DNA of 64,000 bases from Flammeovirgaceae bacterium UBA7330 (GTDB lineage: Bacteria; Bacteroidota; Bacteroidia; Cytophagales; Cyclobacteriaceae), in contig DKPQ01000020.1 in assembly GCA_002471275.1 (NCBI GenBank), forward strand, positions 62,001-126,000, in the 5' to 3' direction. A program made the translations under genes and the position numbers. Shown in pieces: positions 17,243 to 25,282 of the stretch; within the stretch, counting starts at the first letter, position 1; every line of letters starts with the position of its first letter. The notes under the pieces are model-generated. The model searched no databases. It had not been told where the DNA came from and saw only the letters and a program-made list of their open reading frames with translations.

Positions 17243-18148
17243 TCAAAAATACCCCTGTCTTTTCCTGTCCTCCATACTCGTCTCAGACCGCTTATCGTCT
17301 TCCCTGTTCCCTCGTTCAGTTTGACGTGCTGCAGCTACCTCTTCAATAATCTTTTCCAGTGTATCAGCATCTGACTCTTCTCCTCCTGTGATTGTGATAT
17401 CTCCGAGTGTCCTAAACCTTATTTTCTTTTCAACAATTTCCTCTTTTGGGTCAATCGTGATGAAATCTGAAATGGGTAACCAGGTGTTACTTCTTCTGAT
17501 AACCTTTCGCTGATGTGCAAAGTATAGTGATGGTATATCAATTTTCTCAGCCAGGATGTATTGCCAGACATCCATTTCAGTCCAGTTGCTCAAAGGAAAT
17601 ACCCTGAAATGCTCACCAAAATGCTGCTTGCCATTGAAGATGTTCCAAAGTTCTGGGCGCTGATTTTTAGGATCCCATTGTCCAAACTCATCTCTATGCG
17701 AAAAGAATCTTTCTTTTGCCCTGGCTTTCTCCTCATCCCTTCTAGCTCCACCAATTGCGGCATCAAACTGATGCTCTTCAATGGTATCCAGTAAGGTTAC
17801 CGTTTGAATGGCATTTCTAGTGGCATTCTTCCCTCTTTCTTCAGCAGCTTTACCTGCATCAATAGAAGCCTGAACTGATCCGACTACAAGTTTTGCTCCA
17901 AACTTTTTAACCAGATTATCTCGAAACTCCATAGTCTCCGGGAAATTGTGACCAGTATCCACATGAACCAGTGGGAAAGGGATTTTCGCAGGATAAAAAG
18001 CCTTCCTAGCCAGATGAGTGACAACAATACTGTCTTTCCCACCTGAAAACAGGATACATGGATTCTGAAACTGCGCAAATACTTCCCTGAGGACGTAAAT
18101 GGACTCCGACTCGAGTTCTTTTAAATGTGTGAGATTATAACTCTGCAT
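17243..18148 (-). CDS. cysD: sulfate adenylyltransferase subunit 2 (ATP sulfurylase)
   Basis: A 301-aa PP-loop protein of the PAPS-reductase/ATP-sulfurylase superfamily. LFSGGKDSIVVTHLA is the PP-loop, HVDTGHNFPETM the substrate segment, and GGARRDEEKARAKERFFS the CysD-specific stretch; the last distinguishes it from the PAPS reductase CysH. It makes APS from ATP and sulfate together with CysN. Its ATG shares one base with the cysC stop (TAATG), so the two are coupled. Downstream, the four-helix-bundle unit separates it from cysN. Confidence 0.97.
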   Translation of the reverse strand: MQSYNLTHLKELESESIYVLREVFAQFQNPCILFSGGKDSIVVTHLARKAFYPAKIPFPLVHVDTGHNFPETMEFRDNLVKKFGAKLVVGSVQASIDAGKAAEERGKNATRNAIQTVTLLDTIEEHQFDAAIGGARRDEEKARAKERFFSHRDEFGQWDPKNQRPELWNIFNGKQHFGEHFRVFPLSNWTEMDVWQYILAEKIDIPSLYFAHQRKVIRRSNTWLPISDFITIDPKEEIVEKKIRFRTLGDITITGGEESDADTLEKIIEEVAAARQTERGNREDDKRSETSMEDRKRQGYF

Positions 18149-18735
18149 TACTTTAGTTTAGGTAATACCTTATCAATTAATATTTTTAATGAATCTTCCA
18201 GAGAAAGTTCATTTGTTTTAACAACAATATCTGGATTTTCCGGCGCTTCAAAAGGAGAGGTAATACCAGTAAAGTCCGGAATCTCTCCTGCTCTTGCCTT
18301 TGCATACAGGCCTTTTACATCCCTTGCTTCACATACCTCCAACGGACAATCCACAAACACTTCTATAAAATGTTCCGCACCAACTAGCTCTCGGGCAAAT
18401 CTTCTATTTTCTCTAAATGGCGAAATAAAAGCTGTCAAAACCACAACTCCCGCATCCACAAAAAGCTTTGACACCTCAGCAATGCGACGAATGTTTTCCT
18501 TTCTGCTTTCTTCACTAAAATCCAAATCCTTGTTCAAACCGCTTCTAATGTTATCTCCATCCAGGATGTAAGTATTCAATCCACGGTTATGTAATTGTTG
18601 CTCCAATGCATTAGCAAGCGATGACTTACCGGAACCGGAAAGTCCGGTAAACCAAACGAGCTTAGGCTTGTGACCATTTTTCTCAATTCGATCATCAAGG
18701 GTTACAGAATGTCTATGTGGAATGATGTTATCCAT
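18148..18735 (-). CDS. cysC: adenylylsulfate kinase
   Basis: A 195-aa P-loop kinase: WFTGLSGSGKSSLANAL carries the Walker A motif, DGDNIRSGLNKDLDFS the APS-binding stretch, and FVDCPLEVCEARDVKGLY the family-typical lid region. It phosphorylates APS to PAPS. It is the first gene of the cys series on the minus strand. Its upstream 160 bases contain a perfect 16-base palindrome and a short hairpin that belongs to the preceding uxs transcript. Since no PAPS reductase gene is in the window, the PAPS is more simply explained as a sulfotransferase donor than as an assimilation intermediate, though cysH could be elsewhere. Confidence 0.97.
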   Translation of the reverse strand: MDNIIPHRHSVTLDDRIEKNGHKPKLVWFTGLSGSGKSSLANALEQQLHNRGLNTYILDGDNIRSGLNKDLDFSEESRKENIRRIAEVSKLFVDAGVVVLTAFISPFRENRRFARELVGAEHFIEVFVDCPLEVCEARDVKGLYAKARAGEIPDFTGITSPFEAPENPDIVVKTNELSLEDSLKILIDKVLPKLK

Positions 18736-18845
18736 ATACTAATTCAGTCGGTTTTTAGGGTGCTAAAAATCAAATCATAACCCCTTTTTACCGGGGCTCA
18801 AATCAATTTCGGGAGGCAAAAGTAATTGATAAAGGCTTAACATAC

Positions 18846-18861
18846 TTATAAGATCTTATAA
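18846..18861. promoter_or_regulatory. perfect 16-base palindrome upstream of cysC (possible operator)
   Basis: TTATAAGATCTTATAA is fully self-complementary. It lies about 110 bases upstream of the cysC ATG in the uxs-cysC gap. No loop or T-run is present, so it is more like a dimeric regulator site than a terminator. No regulator gene is adjacent. Confidence 0.35.
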
Positions 18862-18868
18862 CAAAGAC

Positions 18869-18889
18869 ACTAGGAAGATTAAACCTAGT
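18869..18889 (-). terminator. short hairpin following uxs
   Basis: ACTAGG (18869-18874) pairs with CCTAGT (18884-18889) around a nine-base loop, nine bases after the uxs stop on the minus strand. The following sequence is GTCTTTG, not a proper U-tract. A weak terminator or processing site is possible. Confidence 0.4.
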
Positions 18890-18897
18890 TTAAATTT

Positions 18898-19842
18898 TTA
18901 ACCCAAAACTTTTTGTTTGAAATATTCCAATGTGGGTTTAAGCCCTTCTGCTCGTGAATATTTTGGTTCCCAATCCAGGATTTTTTTTGCCAAAGTAATA
19001 TCTGGTTTTCTTTGCTTTGGATCGTCTTTTGGTAGTGGTTTGTAAATAACTTTTGATTTACTGCCTGTCAAACGAATGATCTCCTCAGCAAATTCATTGA
19101 TGGTAATTTCCTGTGGATTACCAACATTTACAGGGTGAGGGTAATCACTCATTAATAACCGATAAATCCCTTCAACCAGGTCATCCACATAGGTGAAAGA
19201 CCGGGTTTGACTTCCATCTCCAAATGCGGTGAGATCTTCTCCGCGTAAGGCCTGAGATATGAAAGCAGGCAGAACTCTACCATCATCCAACCGCATACGT
19301 GGACCAAAAGTGTTGAATATCCTGACTATTCTTGTTTCAAGTCCATGGAAGGTATGATAAGCCATAGTCAATGCTTCCTGAAATCTTTTGGCCTCATCAT
19401 AAACCCCTCTTGGACCAACGGGATTTACATTTCCCCAATAGTCTTCCTTTTGAGGGTGGACCTGTGGGTCCCCATAAACCTCAGAAGTGGAGGCAACAAG
19501 AATTCTTGCTCCTTTATCTTTTGCCAATCCCAGGCAATTAAGTGTACCCAAAGAACCTACTTTCATGGTTTGAATGGGCATCTTCAGGTAATCAATCGGA
19601 CTGGCTGGGGAAGCGAAGTGAAGGATATAAGATAGCTCACCTGATACATGAACATATTTGGAAACATCGTGATGATGAAATTCAAAATCCTTTTCCTTGA
19701 GCAAATGTTCTATGTTTGCAATATCGCCGGTAAGCAGGTTATCCATGGCTATTACATGGCAACCTTCCTTCATAAATCGGTCACAAAGATGGGAGCCGAG
19801 AAATCCGGCTCCTCCTGTAATTAAAACTTTTTTTTTGGTCAT
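18898..19842 (-). CDS. uxs: UDP-glucuronate decarboxylase (UDP-xylose synthase)
   Basis: A 314-aa extended SDR with ITGGAGFLGSHLCDRF (NAD-binding), ASTSEVYGDP, GPRGVYDEAKRFQEAL (catalytic YxxxK) and FNTFGPRMRLDDGRV, all typical of UXS. It oxidises and decarboxylates UDP-glucuronate to UDP-xylose. The substrate is supplied by the Ugd encoded just upstream, and the two coding regions overlap by four bases (ATGA), which indicates coupled translation. The product suggests a pentose in the polysaccharide. Related ArnA-like enzymes are longer, and UDP-galacturonate epimerases lack the GPR segment. Confidence 0.93.
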   Translation of the reverse strand: MTKKKVLITGGAGFLGSHLCDRFMKEGCHVIAMDNLLTGDIANIEHLLKEKDFEFHHHDVSKYVHVSGELSYILHFASPASPIDYLKMPIQTMKVGSLGTLNCLGLAKDKGARILVASTSEVYGDPQVHPQKEDYWGNVNPVGPRGVYDEAKRFQEALTMAYHTFHGLETRIVRIFNTFGPRMRLDDGRVLPAFISQALRGEDLTAFGDGSQTRSFTYVDDLVEGIYRLLMSDYPHPVNVGNPQEITINEFAEEIIRLTGSKSKVIYKPLPKDDPKQRKPDITLAKKILDWEPKYSRAEGLKPTLEYFKQKVLG

Positions 19843-21152
19843 TGAGTGATGGCTTTTCTTCCTATGCTATGGTATGCAAATCCAAGCTCTTGCATTTGAT
19901 TCGGATCATATAAGTTTCTTCCGTCAAAAACTACTTTGTTCTTAAGAGATTCTGCCATCTTTTCAAATTCAGGGGTTCTGAATACCGGCCACTCCGTCAT
20001 AATCATCAATGCATCTGCATCCTTCAATGCATCATATTCATCTTCTGCAAAGAGGATCTTATCTCCAAAAATTTCTTTCACATTCTCCATGGCTTCAGGA
20101 TCATAAGCTTTCACTTTGGCTCCAAGGCTAAGAAGTGTTGTGATATTTTCTAATGCAGGAGCTTCCCTGATGTCATCCGTATATGGTTTAAAGGCAAGCC
20201 CCCAAATGGCGATTGTTTTGCCGGCAATGTCTCCACCGAAAAACTTCTTAACAGGTTCAATCAGCTTTTTCTTTTGGTTATCGTTGATGTCCATTACCGA
20301 GTTTAGGATTTTAAAATCATAATTGACCTCACTCGCAGATTTTGCCAGTGCCTGAACGTCCTTCGGAAAACAACTTCCACCATATCCGATACCTGCAAAT
20401 AGAAATCGCTTTCCAATGCGGGTATCTGTTCCCACGCCTTTCCTGACCATATCCACATCTGCACCCAGCAACTCGCACATATTGGCAATCTCATTCATGA
20501 AAGTAATTTTGGTTGCCAGGAAAGAATTTGCAGCATATTTTGTTAATTCGGCAGATCGGATATCCATAAAAATGACGGGATTTCCTTGCCTTACGAAAGG
20601 TGCATATAGCTGATCCATTACTTTTTTAGCCTTTTCTGAATCCGTTCCTACAACCACTCTGTCAGGTTTCATGAAATCATCAACGGCCACTCCTTCACGA
20701 AGGAATTCCGGATTTGAAACCACATCGAAATCTACCTTAGCATTCTCGGCAATCTTGGCATGAACTTTTTCTGCCGTTCCGACTGGGACGGTGCTCTTAT
20801 CAACCACGACCGTATAGTCTTCCAGAATAGGACCAAGATCTTCAGCCACTTTCAAGACATACTTCAGATCTGCCGATCCGTCCTCACCTGGAGGTGTAGG
20901 CAACGCCAGGAAAATGATCTTTGCCCCTTTGATTCCTTCCTTGAGGTCAGTGGTAAAGTCCAGCCTTCCTTGTCTAATATTTCTTTCAAACAACACATCC
21001 AAGCCCGGCTCATAGATGGTCATTTGTTTGTTTTTCAATTTGGCAACTTTCGTTTCGTCAATATCTACGCATGTCACATGGTTTCCAGTCTCAGCAAAAC
21101 ATGTTCCTGTTACGAGTCCAACGTATCCTGTACCTACTACAGCTATTTTCAT
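19839..21152 (-). CDS. ugd: UDP-glucose 6-dehydrogenase
   Basis: A 437-aa enzyme with an N-terminal Rossmann domain (VVGTGYVGLVTGTCFAE), a central domain (KSTVPVGTAEKV), the catalytic-cysteine loop FAGIGYGGSCFPKDVQAL and a C-terminal UDP-binding domain (FKPYTDDIREAPAL). It oxidises UDP-glucose twice to UDP-glucuronate using NAD. The product feeds Uxs and may itself enter the polymer. It follows rfbC by three bases in one minus-strand series with rfbB and rfbA. Confidence 0.97.
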   Translation of the reverse strand: MKIAVVGTGYVGLVTGTCFAETGNHVTCVDIDETKVAKLKNKQMTIYEPGLDVLFERNIRQGRLDFTTDLKEGIKGAKIIFLALPTPPGEDGSADLKYVLKVAEDLGPILEDYTVVVDKSTVPVGTAEKVHAKIAENAKVDFDVVSNPEFLREGVAVDDFMKPDRVVVGTDSEKAKKVMDQLYAPFVRQGNPVIFMDIRSAELTKYAANSFLATKITFMNEIANMCELLGADVDMVRKGVGTDTRIGKRFLFAGIGYGGSCFPKDVQALAKSASEVNYDFKILNSVMDINDNQKKKLIEPVKKFFGGDIAGKTIAIWGLAFKPYTDDIREAPALENITTLLSLGAKVKAYDPEAMENVKEIFGDKILFAEDEYDALKDADALMIMTEWPVFRTPEFEKMAESLKNKVVFDGRNLYDPNQMQELGFAYHSIGRKAITQ

Positions 21153-21155
21153 TCT

Positions 21156-21683
21156 CTAAATATTTAAAAACGGTTGATTTAAATCCTTTTCAGAAATTTT
21201 GGGTGTTGTTCTGAGTTCCCAGTCAATGCCGAGCTTTTGATCATCAAACCTAATACCATTTTCTGAATCAGGAGAATAAAACTGATCAACAGCATAATAA
21301 AAAATTGTTTCGTCTTGTAAGGTATGATAACCATGCGCAAAGCCTTTTGGCACCAAAAGAAAAGTATCATTGCTATCTAAAATGATCTTATAATGTTTGA
21401 GGTAAGTTGGTGACTCAGGTCTAATGTCAACAACCACATCAAGTACCGCACCATTAATCACGCCAACTAATTTTGATTGTGCATTTGGTTCTTCCTGATA
21501 ATGCAACCCTCTCAATACATTCTTCTCTGATTTGGCAAAATTGATCTGTCTTACTTCAAAATCAATGCCTTCCTCTTTTAGTCTTCTCTGATTGAAGGAT
21601 TCAAGGAAAAAGCCCCTGTTATCTCCAAAAACTGGAACTTTAATAATAAAACAATCTTTCAGCGGTGTCTCTATTACTTCCAT
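21156..21683 (-). CDS. rfbC: dTDP-4-dehydrorhamnose 3,5-epimerase
   Basis: A 175-aa cupin with the RmlC core: VLRGLHYQEEPNAQSKLV (catalytic His), VDIRPESPTYLKHYKI and LVPKGFAHGYHTL. Its length is normal for the family. It epimerises C3 and C5 of dTDP-4-keto-6-deoxyglucose. Its first ten bases overlap rfbA. The final reductase, RfbD, is not next to it and is not in this window, so the end product may be dTDP-L-rhamnose only if rfbD lies elsewhere. Confidence 0.94.
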   Translation of the reverse strand: MEVIETPLKDCFIIKVPVFGDNRGFFLESFNQRRLKEEGIDFEVRQINFAKSEKNVLRGLHYQEEPNAQSKLVGVINGAVLDVVVDIRPESPTYLKHYKIILDSNDTFLLVPKGFAHGYHTLQDETIFYYAVDQFYSPDSENGIRFDDQKLGIDWELRTTPKISEKDLNQPFLNI

Positions 21684-22540
21684 CTAATTGATTGTTTTAA
21701 ATATTCCCCATATCCACTTTTCTCAAGAGGCTTTGCTAACTCCAGTAATTGCTCCTGTGTAATAAACTTCATCTTATATGCCACTTCCTCGATGCACCCG
21801 ATCTTCAGCCCTTGCCTTTCCTCAATGGCATGAACAAATTCTCCAGCCTGCATCAATGACTTAAATGTCCCAGTATCAAGCCAGGCCGTTCCACGATCAA
21901 GTCTTTCCACCTTGAGTTTACCCCTTTTCATGTATTCATTATTCACCGATGTGATTTCCAATTCACCACGAGCACTGGGCTTAATGGACTTAGAGATCTC
22001 AATGACATCATTGTCATAAAAATACAGACCGGGAATAGCATAATTAGATTTAGGCTTTGCTGGTTTTTCTTCTATTGATAAAGCATTTCCTTCCTCATCA
22101 AATTCTACGACCCCGTATCTTTCGGGATCCTGGACATGATATGCGAAAACAATTCCTCCTTCAGGATCAACACTCGCCTGAAGCTTTTTTGAAAGTCCCG
22201 ACCCATAGAAGATATTATCGCCAAGTATTAGTGCTACTTTGTCTTTCCCTATGAAGTCTTCTCCTATAATAAATGCCTGAGCCAAACCCTCTGGTTTTTC
22301 CTGAACAGCGTAGGAAAATGCACATCCCAGGTTTTTACCATCACCAAGCAGTTCCTTGAATACTGGTAAATCTCTTGGTGTTGAGATTATGAGAATTTCC
22401 CTGATACCAGCTAGCATTAACACCGACAATGGATAATAAATCATCGGTTTGTCATAAACAGGGAGAATCTGTTTACTTACCGCATACGTCAACGGATGTA
22501 GGCGAGTGCCTGAACCTCCTGCTAAAATGATCCCTTTCAT
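21674..22540 (-). CDS. rfbA: glucose-1-phosphate thymidylyltransferase
   Basis: A 288-aa nucleotidyltransferase with GGSGTRLHPLTYAVSKQ, the nucleotide-binding signature, then YDKPMIYYPLSVLM, GDNIFYGSGL and RLDRGTAWLDTGT. The 288-residue length matches RmlA. It makes dTDP-glucose for RfbB. The ATG is adjacent to the rfbB stop with no gap, and the 3' end overlaps rfbC, so rfbB-rfbA-rfbC is a single translational group. Confidence 0.97.
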   Translation of the reverse strand: MKGIILAGGSGTRLHPLTYAVSKQILPVYDKPMIYYPLSVLMLAGIREILIISTPRDLPVFKELLGDGKNLGCAFSYAVQEKPEGLAQAFIIGEDFIGKDKVALILGDNIFYGSGLSKKLQASVDPEGGIVFAYHVQDPERYGVVEFDEEGNALSIEEKPAKPKSNYAIPGLYFYDNDVIEISKSIKPSARGELEITSVNNEYMKRGKLKVERLDRGTAWLDTGTFKSLMQAGEFVHAIEERQGLKIGCIEEVAYKMKFITQEQLLELAKPLEKSGYGEYLKQSIRWK

Positions 22541-23596
22541 TTATGCCTCAGTTTTGTAGTGCTCCTGATAATATGACTGGTAATCACCTGATGTCACCTC
22601 TTGCAACCATTGCTCATTCTCGAGGTACCAATCGATTGTTTTGTTTAACCCCTCTTCAAACTGAAGTGAGGGTTCCCAACCCAATTCATTTTTGATTTTA
22701 GAAGCGTCAATGGCGTAACGATGGTCGTGACCCGCACGGTCGGTAACATAAGTGATCAGCTTTGATGATGTTCCCGGAGGCCTGTTTAATTTTTTATCAA
22801 GTAGGTCACACAAGAGATTTACAATGTCAATGTTTTTCCACTCGTTGAAGCCACCTATATTATAAGTCTCATCGACTTTACCCTGGTGATAAATTAGATC
22901 AATCGCCCTGGCATGATCTTCCACATACAACCAATCACGGACATTCTCTCCTTTACCATAAACCGGTAATGGCTTATTATTGCGGATATTGTTGATCATT
23001 AGAGGAATAAGTTTTTCCGGGAATTGAAAAGGTCCGTAATTATTTGAGCAATTTGACAAAACAACCGGAATGCCATAGGTATTGCTGTAAGCTCTTACAA
23101 AATGATCTGATGATGCTTTAGAAGCTGAGTATGGCGACTGAGGATCATACGAGGTAGTTTCTGTGAAAAATCCCTCTTCACCAAGTGAACCGTACACCTC
23201 GTCAGTGGAAATGTGATAAAATCTTTTACCATCAAAATCTTTCCAACTGGATTTGGCTGCACTCAGAAGACTCACTGTCCCTAAAATATTTGTCTCAATG
23301 AAAGCCAGAGGGTTCTTGATACTTCGATCAACATGCGATTCAGCAGCCAGGTGAATAACTCCATCAAAACTGTATTTACCAAAAAGAGATTCCATTGACT
23401 TAAAATCACAGATATCTTCTTTTACAAACTTGTAGTTGGGTGCAGCCTCAACGTCTTTCAGGTTATTGAGATTTCCTGCATAAGTCAAATTATCCAGGTT
23501 GACTATTAGATAGTCGGGGTAATTTGTCACAAATCGCCTTACGACATGTGATCCTATAAATCCTGCACCTCCAGTAACTAATATGGTTTTTTTCAT
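22541..23596 (-). CDS. rfbB: dTDP-glucose 4,6-dehydratase
   Basis: A 351-aa extended SDR with VTGGAGFIGSHVVRRF, the active-site segment STDEVYGSLGEEGFF and SPYSASKASSDHFV (YxxxK). It forms dTDP-4-keto-6-deoxyglucose. I start it at ATG 23594-23596 rather than the TTG one codon earlier. A TAnnTTTG box sits about 32-39 bases upstream of the ATG. This is the first gene of the long minus-strand polysaccharide series, and it diverges from the ccm operon. Confidence 0.97.
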   Translation of the reverse strand: MKKTILVTGGAGFIGSHVVRRFVTNYPDYLIVNLDNLTYAGNLNNLKDVEAAPNYKFVKEDICDFKSMESLFGKYSFDGVIHLAAESHVDRSIKNPLAFIETNILGTVSLLSAAKSSWKDFDGKRFYHISTDEVYGSLGEEGFFTETTSYDPQSPYSASKASSDHFVRAYSNTYGIPVVLSNCSNNYGPFQFPEKLIPLMINNIRNNKPLPVYGKGENVRDWLYVEDHARAIDLIYHQGKVDETYNIGGFNEWKNIDIVNLLCDLLDKKLNRPPGTSSKLITYVTDRAGHDHRYAIDASKIKNELGWEPSLQFEEGLNKTIDWYLENEQWLQEVTSGDYQSYYQEHYKTEA

Positions 23597-23627
23597 CAAC
23601 CCTTTGATGTCTTGGCTAATTAGCCTG

Positions 23628-23635
23628 CAAAAGTA
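23628..23635 (-). promoter_or_regulatory. -7 box for the rfbB-led operon
   Basis: On the minus strand the sequence is TACTTTTG followed by C, an exact TAnnTTTG match. Transcription would start around 23621, leaving a leader of about 25 bases. A -33 TTG is not obvious. Confidence 0.5.
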
Positions 23636-23725
23636 TTTGTAATATCTTCTTTATGCACGGATTTAGACTTATTTCTGGGCAAAGTGGTGATAATCATTTT
23701 GAGAATACCTCATGATTCGAGTGAA

Positions 23726-23752
23726 TTGTATGCGTCATGCACTATAATTTTG
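23726..23752 (+). promoter_or_regulatory. promoter of the ccm operon
   Basis: TTG at 23726-23728, a 16-base spacer and TAATTTTG at 23745-23752 fit the Bacteroidota sigma pattern. Initiation about six bases later falls at or next to the ATG at 23758, so the first mRNA would have almost no leader. Confidence 0.6.
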
Positions 23753-23757
23753 CATTC

Positions 23758-24408
23758 ATGCAAGAAGTTTTCGAGCTGGTGTATAAGGACTTAAAAACAG
23801 ACTGGAGAAACAGATACCCGGTATTTGGCATTCTTCTGTACTTATCGGCCATCATCATCATTTCATACATGTCCTTCATGAATTTCATAAAACCGGAAGT
23901 ATGGAATGCACTTTTTTGGCTGATCATCCTTTTTACCTCCGTGAATGCAATCGCTAAAAGTTTTATGCAGGAAGAGAACCGTACGACCTACCTTTATTTT
24001 GTTGCTTCACCGGTAAAGATCATAGCTGCAAAATTGATCTACAGTAATCTTTACCAGTTTGTGTTGATCCTAATATCAATTGTCATCTTCTCACTTTTGC
24101 TTGGATCACCAGGAAACCTTAACGCCTGGTTTTTCGTCAATCTTTTTGTCGGAAGTATCGGACTAGCATCAGCATTCACTATGGTTTCATCATTAGCATC
24201 CAAAACTGAAAACAACGCCACCCTCATGGCTATCCTGGGATTCCCCATCGTGATACCCATTTTACTCATGGCAACATCGATCTCAAAACAACTAATCCTG
24301 GGCGCTCCGGCATCAGATATTACTTCTGATTTATTGACCCTCTTAAGTGTTAATGTTATTATCATTGCACTCTCATTTATTCTCTTCCCATTTACCTGGA
24401 AATCGTAA
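23758..24408 (+). CDS. ccmB: heme exporter subunit CcmB
   Basis: A 216-aa membrane protein with six hydrophobic helices. Its N-terminus MQEVFELVYKDLKTDWRNR and the segment ITILMATSI-like near the fifth helix are typical of CcmB in this phylum. CcmB and CcmC form the membrane part of the CcmABCD complex that loads heme onto CcmE. An upstream in-frame ATG exists at 23737, but it lies before the predicted transcription start, so ATG 23758 is preferred. The partner ATPase CcmA is not encoded next to it. The stop overlaps the ccmC start (TAATG). Confidence 0.92.
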   Translation: MQEVFELVYKDLKTDWRNRYPVFGILLYLSAIIIISYMSFMNFIKPEVWNALFWLIILFTSVNAIAKSFMQEENRTTYLYFVASPVKIIAAKLIYSNLYQFVLILISIVIFSLLLGSPGNLNAWFFVNLFVGSIGLASAFTMVSSLASKTENNATLMAILGFPIVIPILLMATSISKQLILGAPASDITSDLLTLLSVNVIIIALSFILFPFTWKS

Positions 24409-25082
24409 TGAAGTACATGCTGCGGACCGAATGGTGGAAATGGCTAACAATGGCGTTGTTGCTATACGTTTTTGTGGGGGGTCTGTTACTACCAGTTCCC
24501 AGGTTACCCATTTTAAATGAAACTATTAGGGTACTTTATTTCCATGTTCCCATGTGGTTCGGAATGATTGCCTTATTTACTGCATCATGTATTCAGGCCA
24601 TCAAATACCTTTCAAAAGAACAGTTGACCAACGATATTTTTAGTGTACAACTAGCAGAAGTAGGAATTCTATTCGGTATCCTGGGTATGATCTCAGGAAT
24701 GTTTTGGGCTAACTACACCTGGGGAGAACCATGGAGTAGCGACCCTAAGCAAAACATGTCAGCAATAGCTCTGCTTATCTATTTCGCCTATTTCGTACTG
24801 AGGGGAAGCATAAAAGATGAGCAGCAAAGAGCTAAAATTTCTGCAGTGTACAACATCTTTGCTTTTGCAACATTGATTCCACTGCTTTTCATATTACCCC
24901 GATTGGCTGAAGACAGCTTGCATCCGGGTAATGGTGGAAATCCTGGTTTTAATGCATATGATCTGGATAGTCAGATGAGACTGGTATTTTATCCAGCTGT
25001 GATTGGTTGGGCATTGCTGGGATTCTGGTTGGCAACCATCAAAATAAGGTACGAAATAGTATCAGAAAAACTCGGTTTATAA
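24408..25082 (+). CDS. ccmC: heme handling protein CcmC
   Basis: A 224-aa membrane protein with about six helices. The tryptophan-rich heme-handling loop reads TWGEPWSSDPKQNMSA. That is a WGxPW version instead of the WGxxWxWD seen in proteobacterial CcmC. Conserved histidines are visible near YFHVPMW and in the later periplasmic loop (SLHPGNGG). It presents heme to CcmE. It overlaps ccmB and ccmD by one base each, showing tight operon structure. Confidence 0.92.
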   Translation: MKYMLRTEWWKWLTMALLLYVFVGGLLLPVPRLPILNETIRVLYFHVPMWFGMIALFTASCIQAIKYLSKEQLTNDIFSVQLAEVGILFGILGMISGMFWANYTWGEPWSSDPKQNMSAIALLIYFAYFVLRGSIKDEQQRAKISAVYNIFAFATLIPLLFILPRLAEDSLHPGNGGNPGFNAYDLDSQMRLVFYPAVIGWALLGFWLATIKIRYEIVSEKLGL

Positions 25083-25282
25083 TGATGAACTTGTTGAACA
25101 TATTTTTGGTTAGTTTTTATGGTTTCTTTCAAATTCCGATGGCTGATCAGTTCAGACAGGATGGAAAGATCTATGTAGTTGTTGGTGTAATATTGATCTT
25201 ACTTATCGGTTTTTTTATCTTCCTTTGGAGGACGGACCGAAGGATAAAAAAACTGGAAGAAAAAGCAAATAAACAGGGATGA
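25082..25282 (+). CDS. ccmD: CcmD-like small membrane protein
   Basis: A 66-aa protein starting at ATG 25082 (or the next codon) immediately at the ccmC stop. It has one N-terminal hydrophobic segment, a central helix at about residues 32-49 (IYVVVGVILILLIGFFIF) and a charged tail RTDRRIKKLEEKA. Size, single main TM and position between ccmC and ccmE match CcmD, which helps release holo-CcmE. Sequence similarity within this family is low, so context carries much of the call. Confidence 0.78.
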   Translation: MMNLLNIFLVSFYGFFQIPMADQFRQDGKIYVVVGVILILLIGFFIFLWRTDRRIKKLEEKANKQG

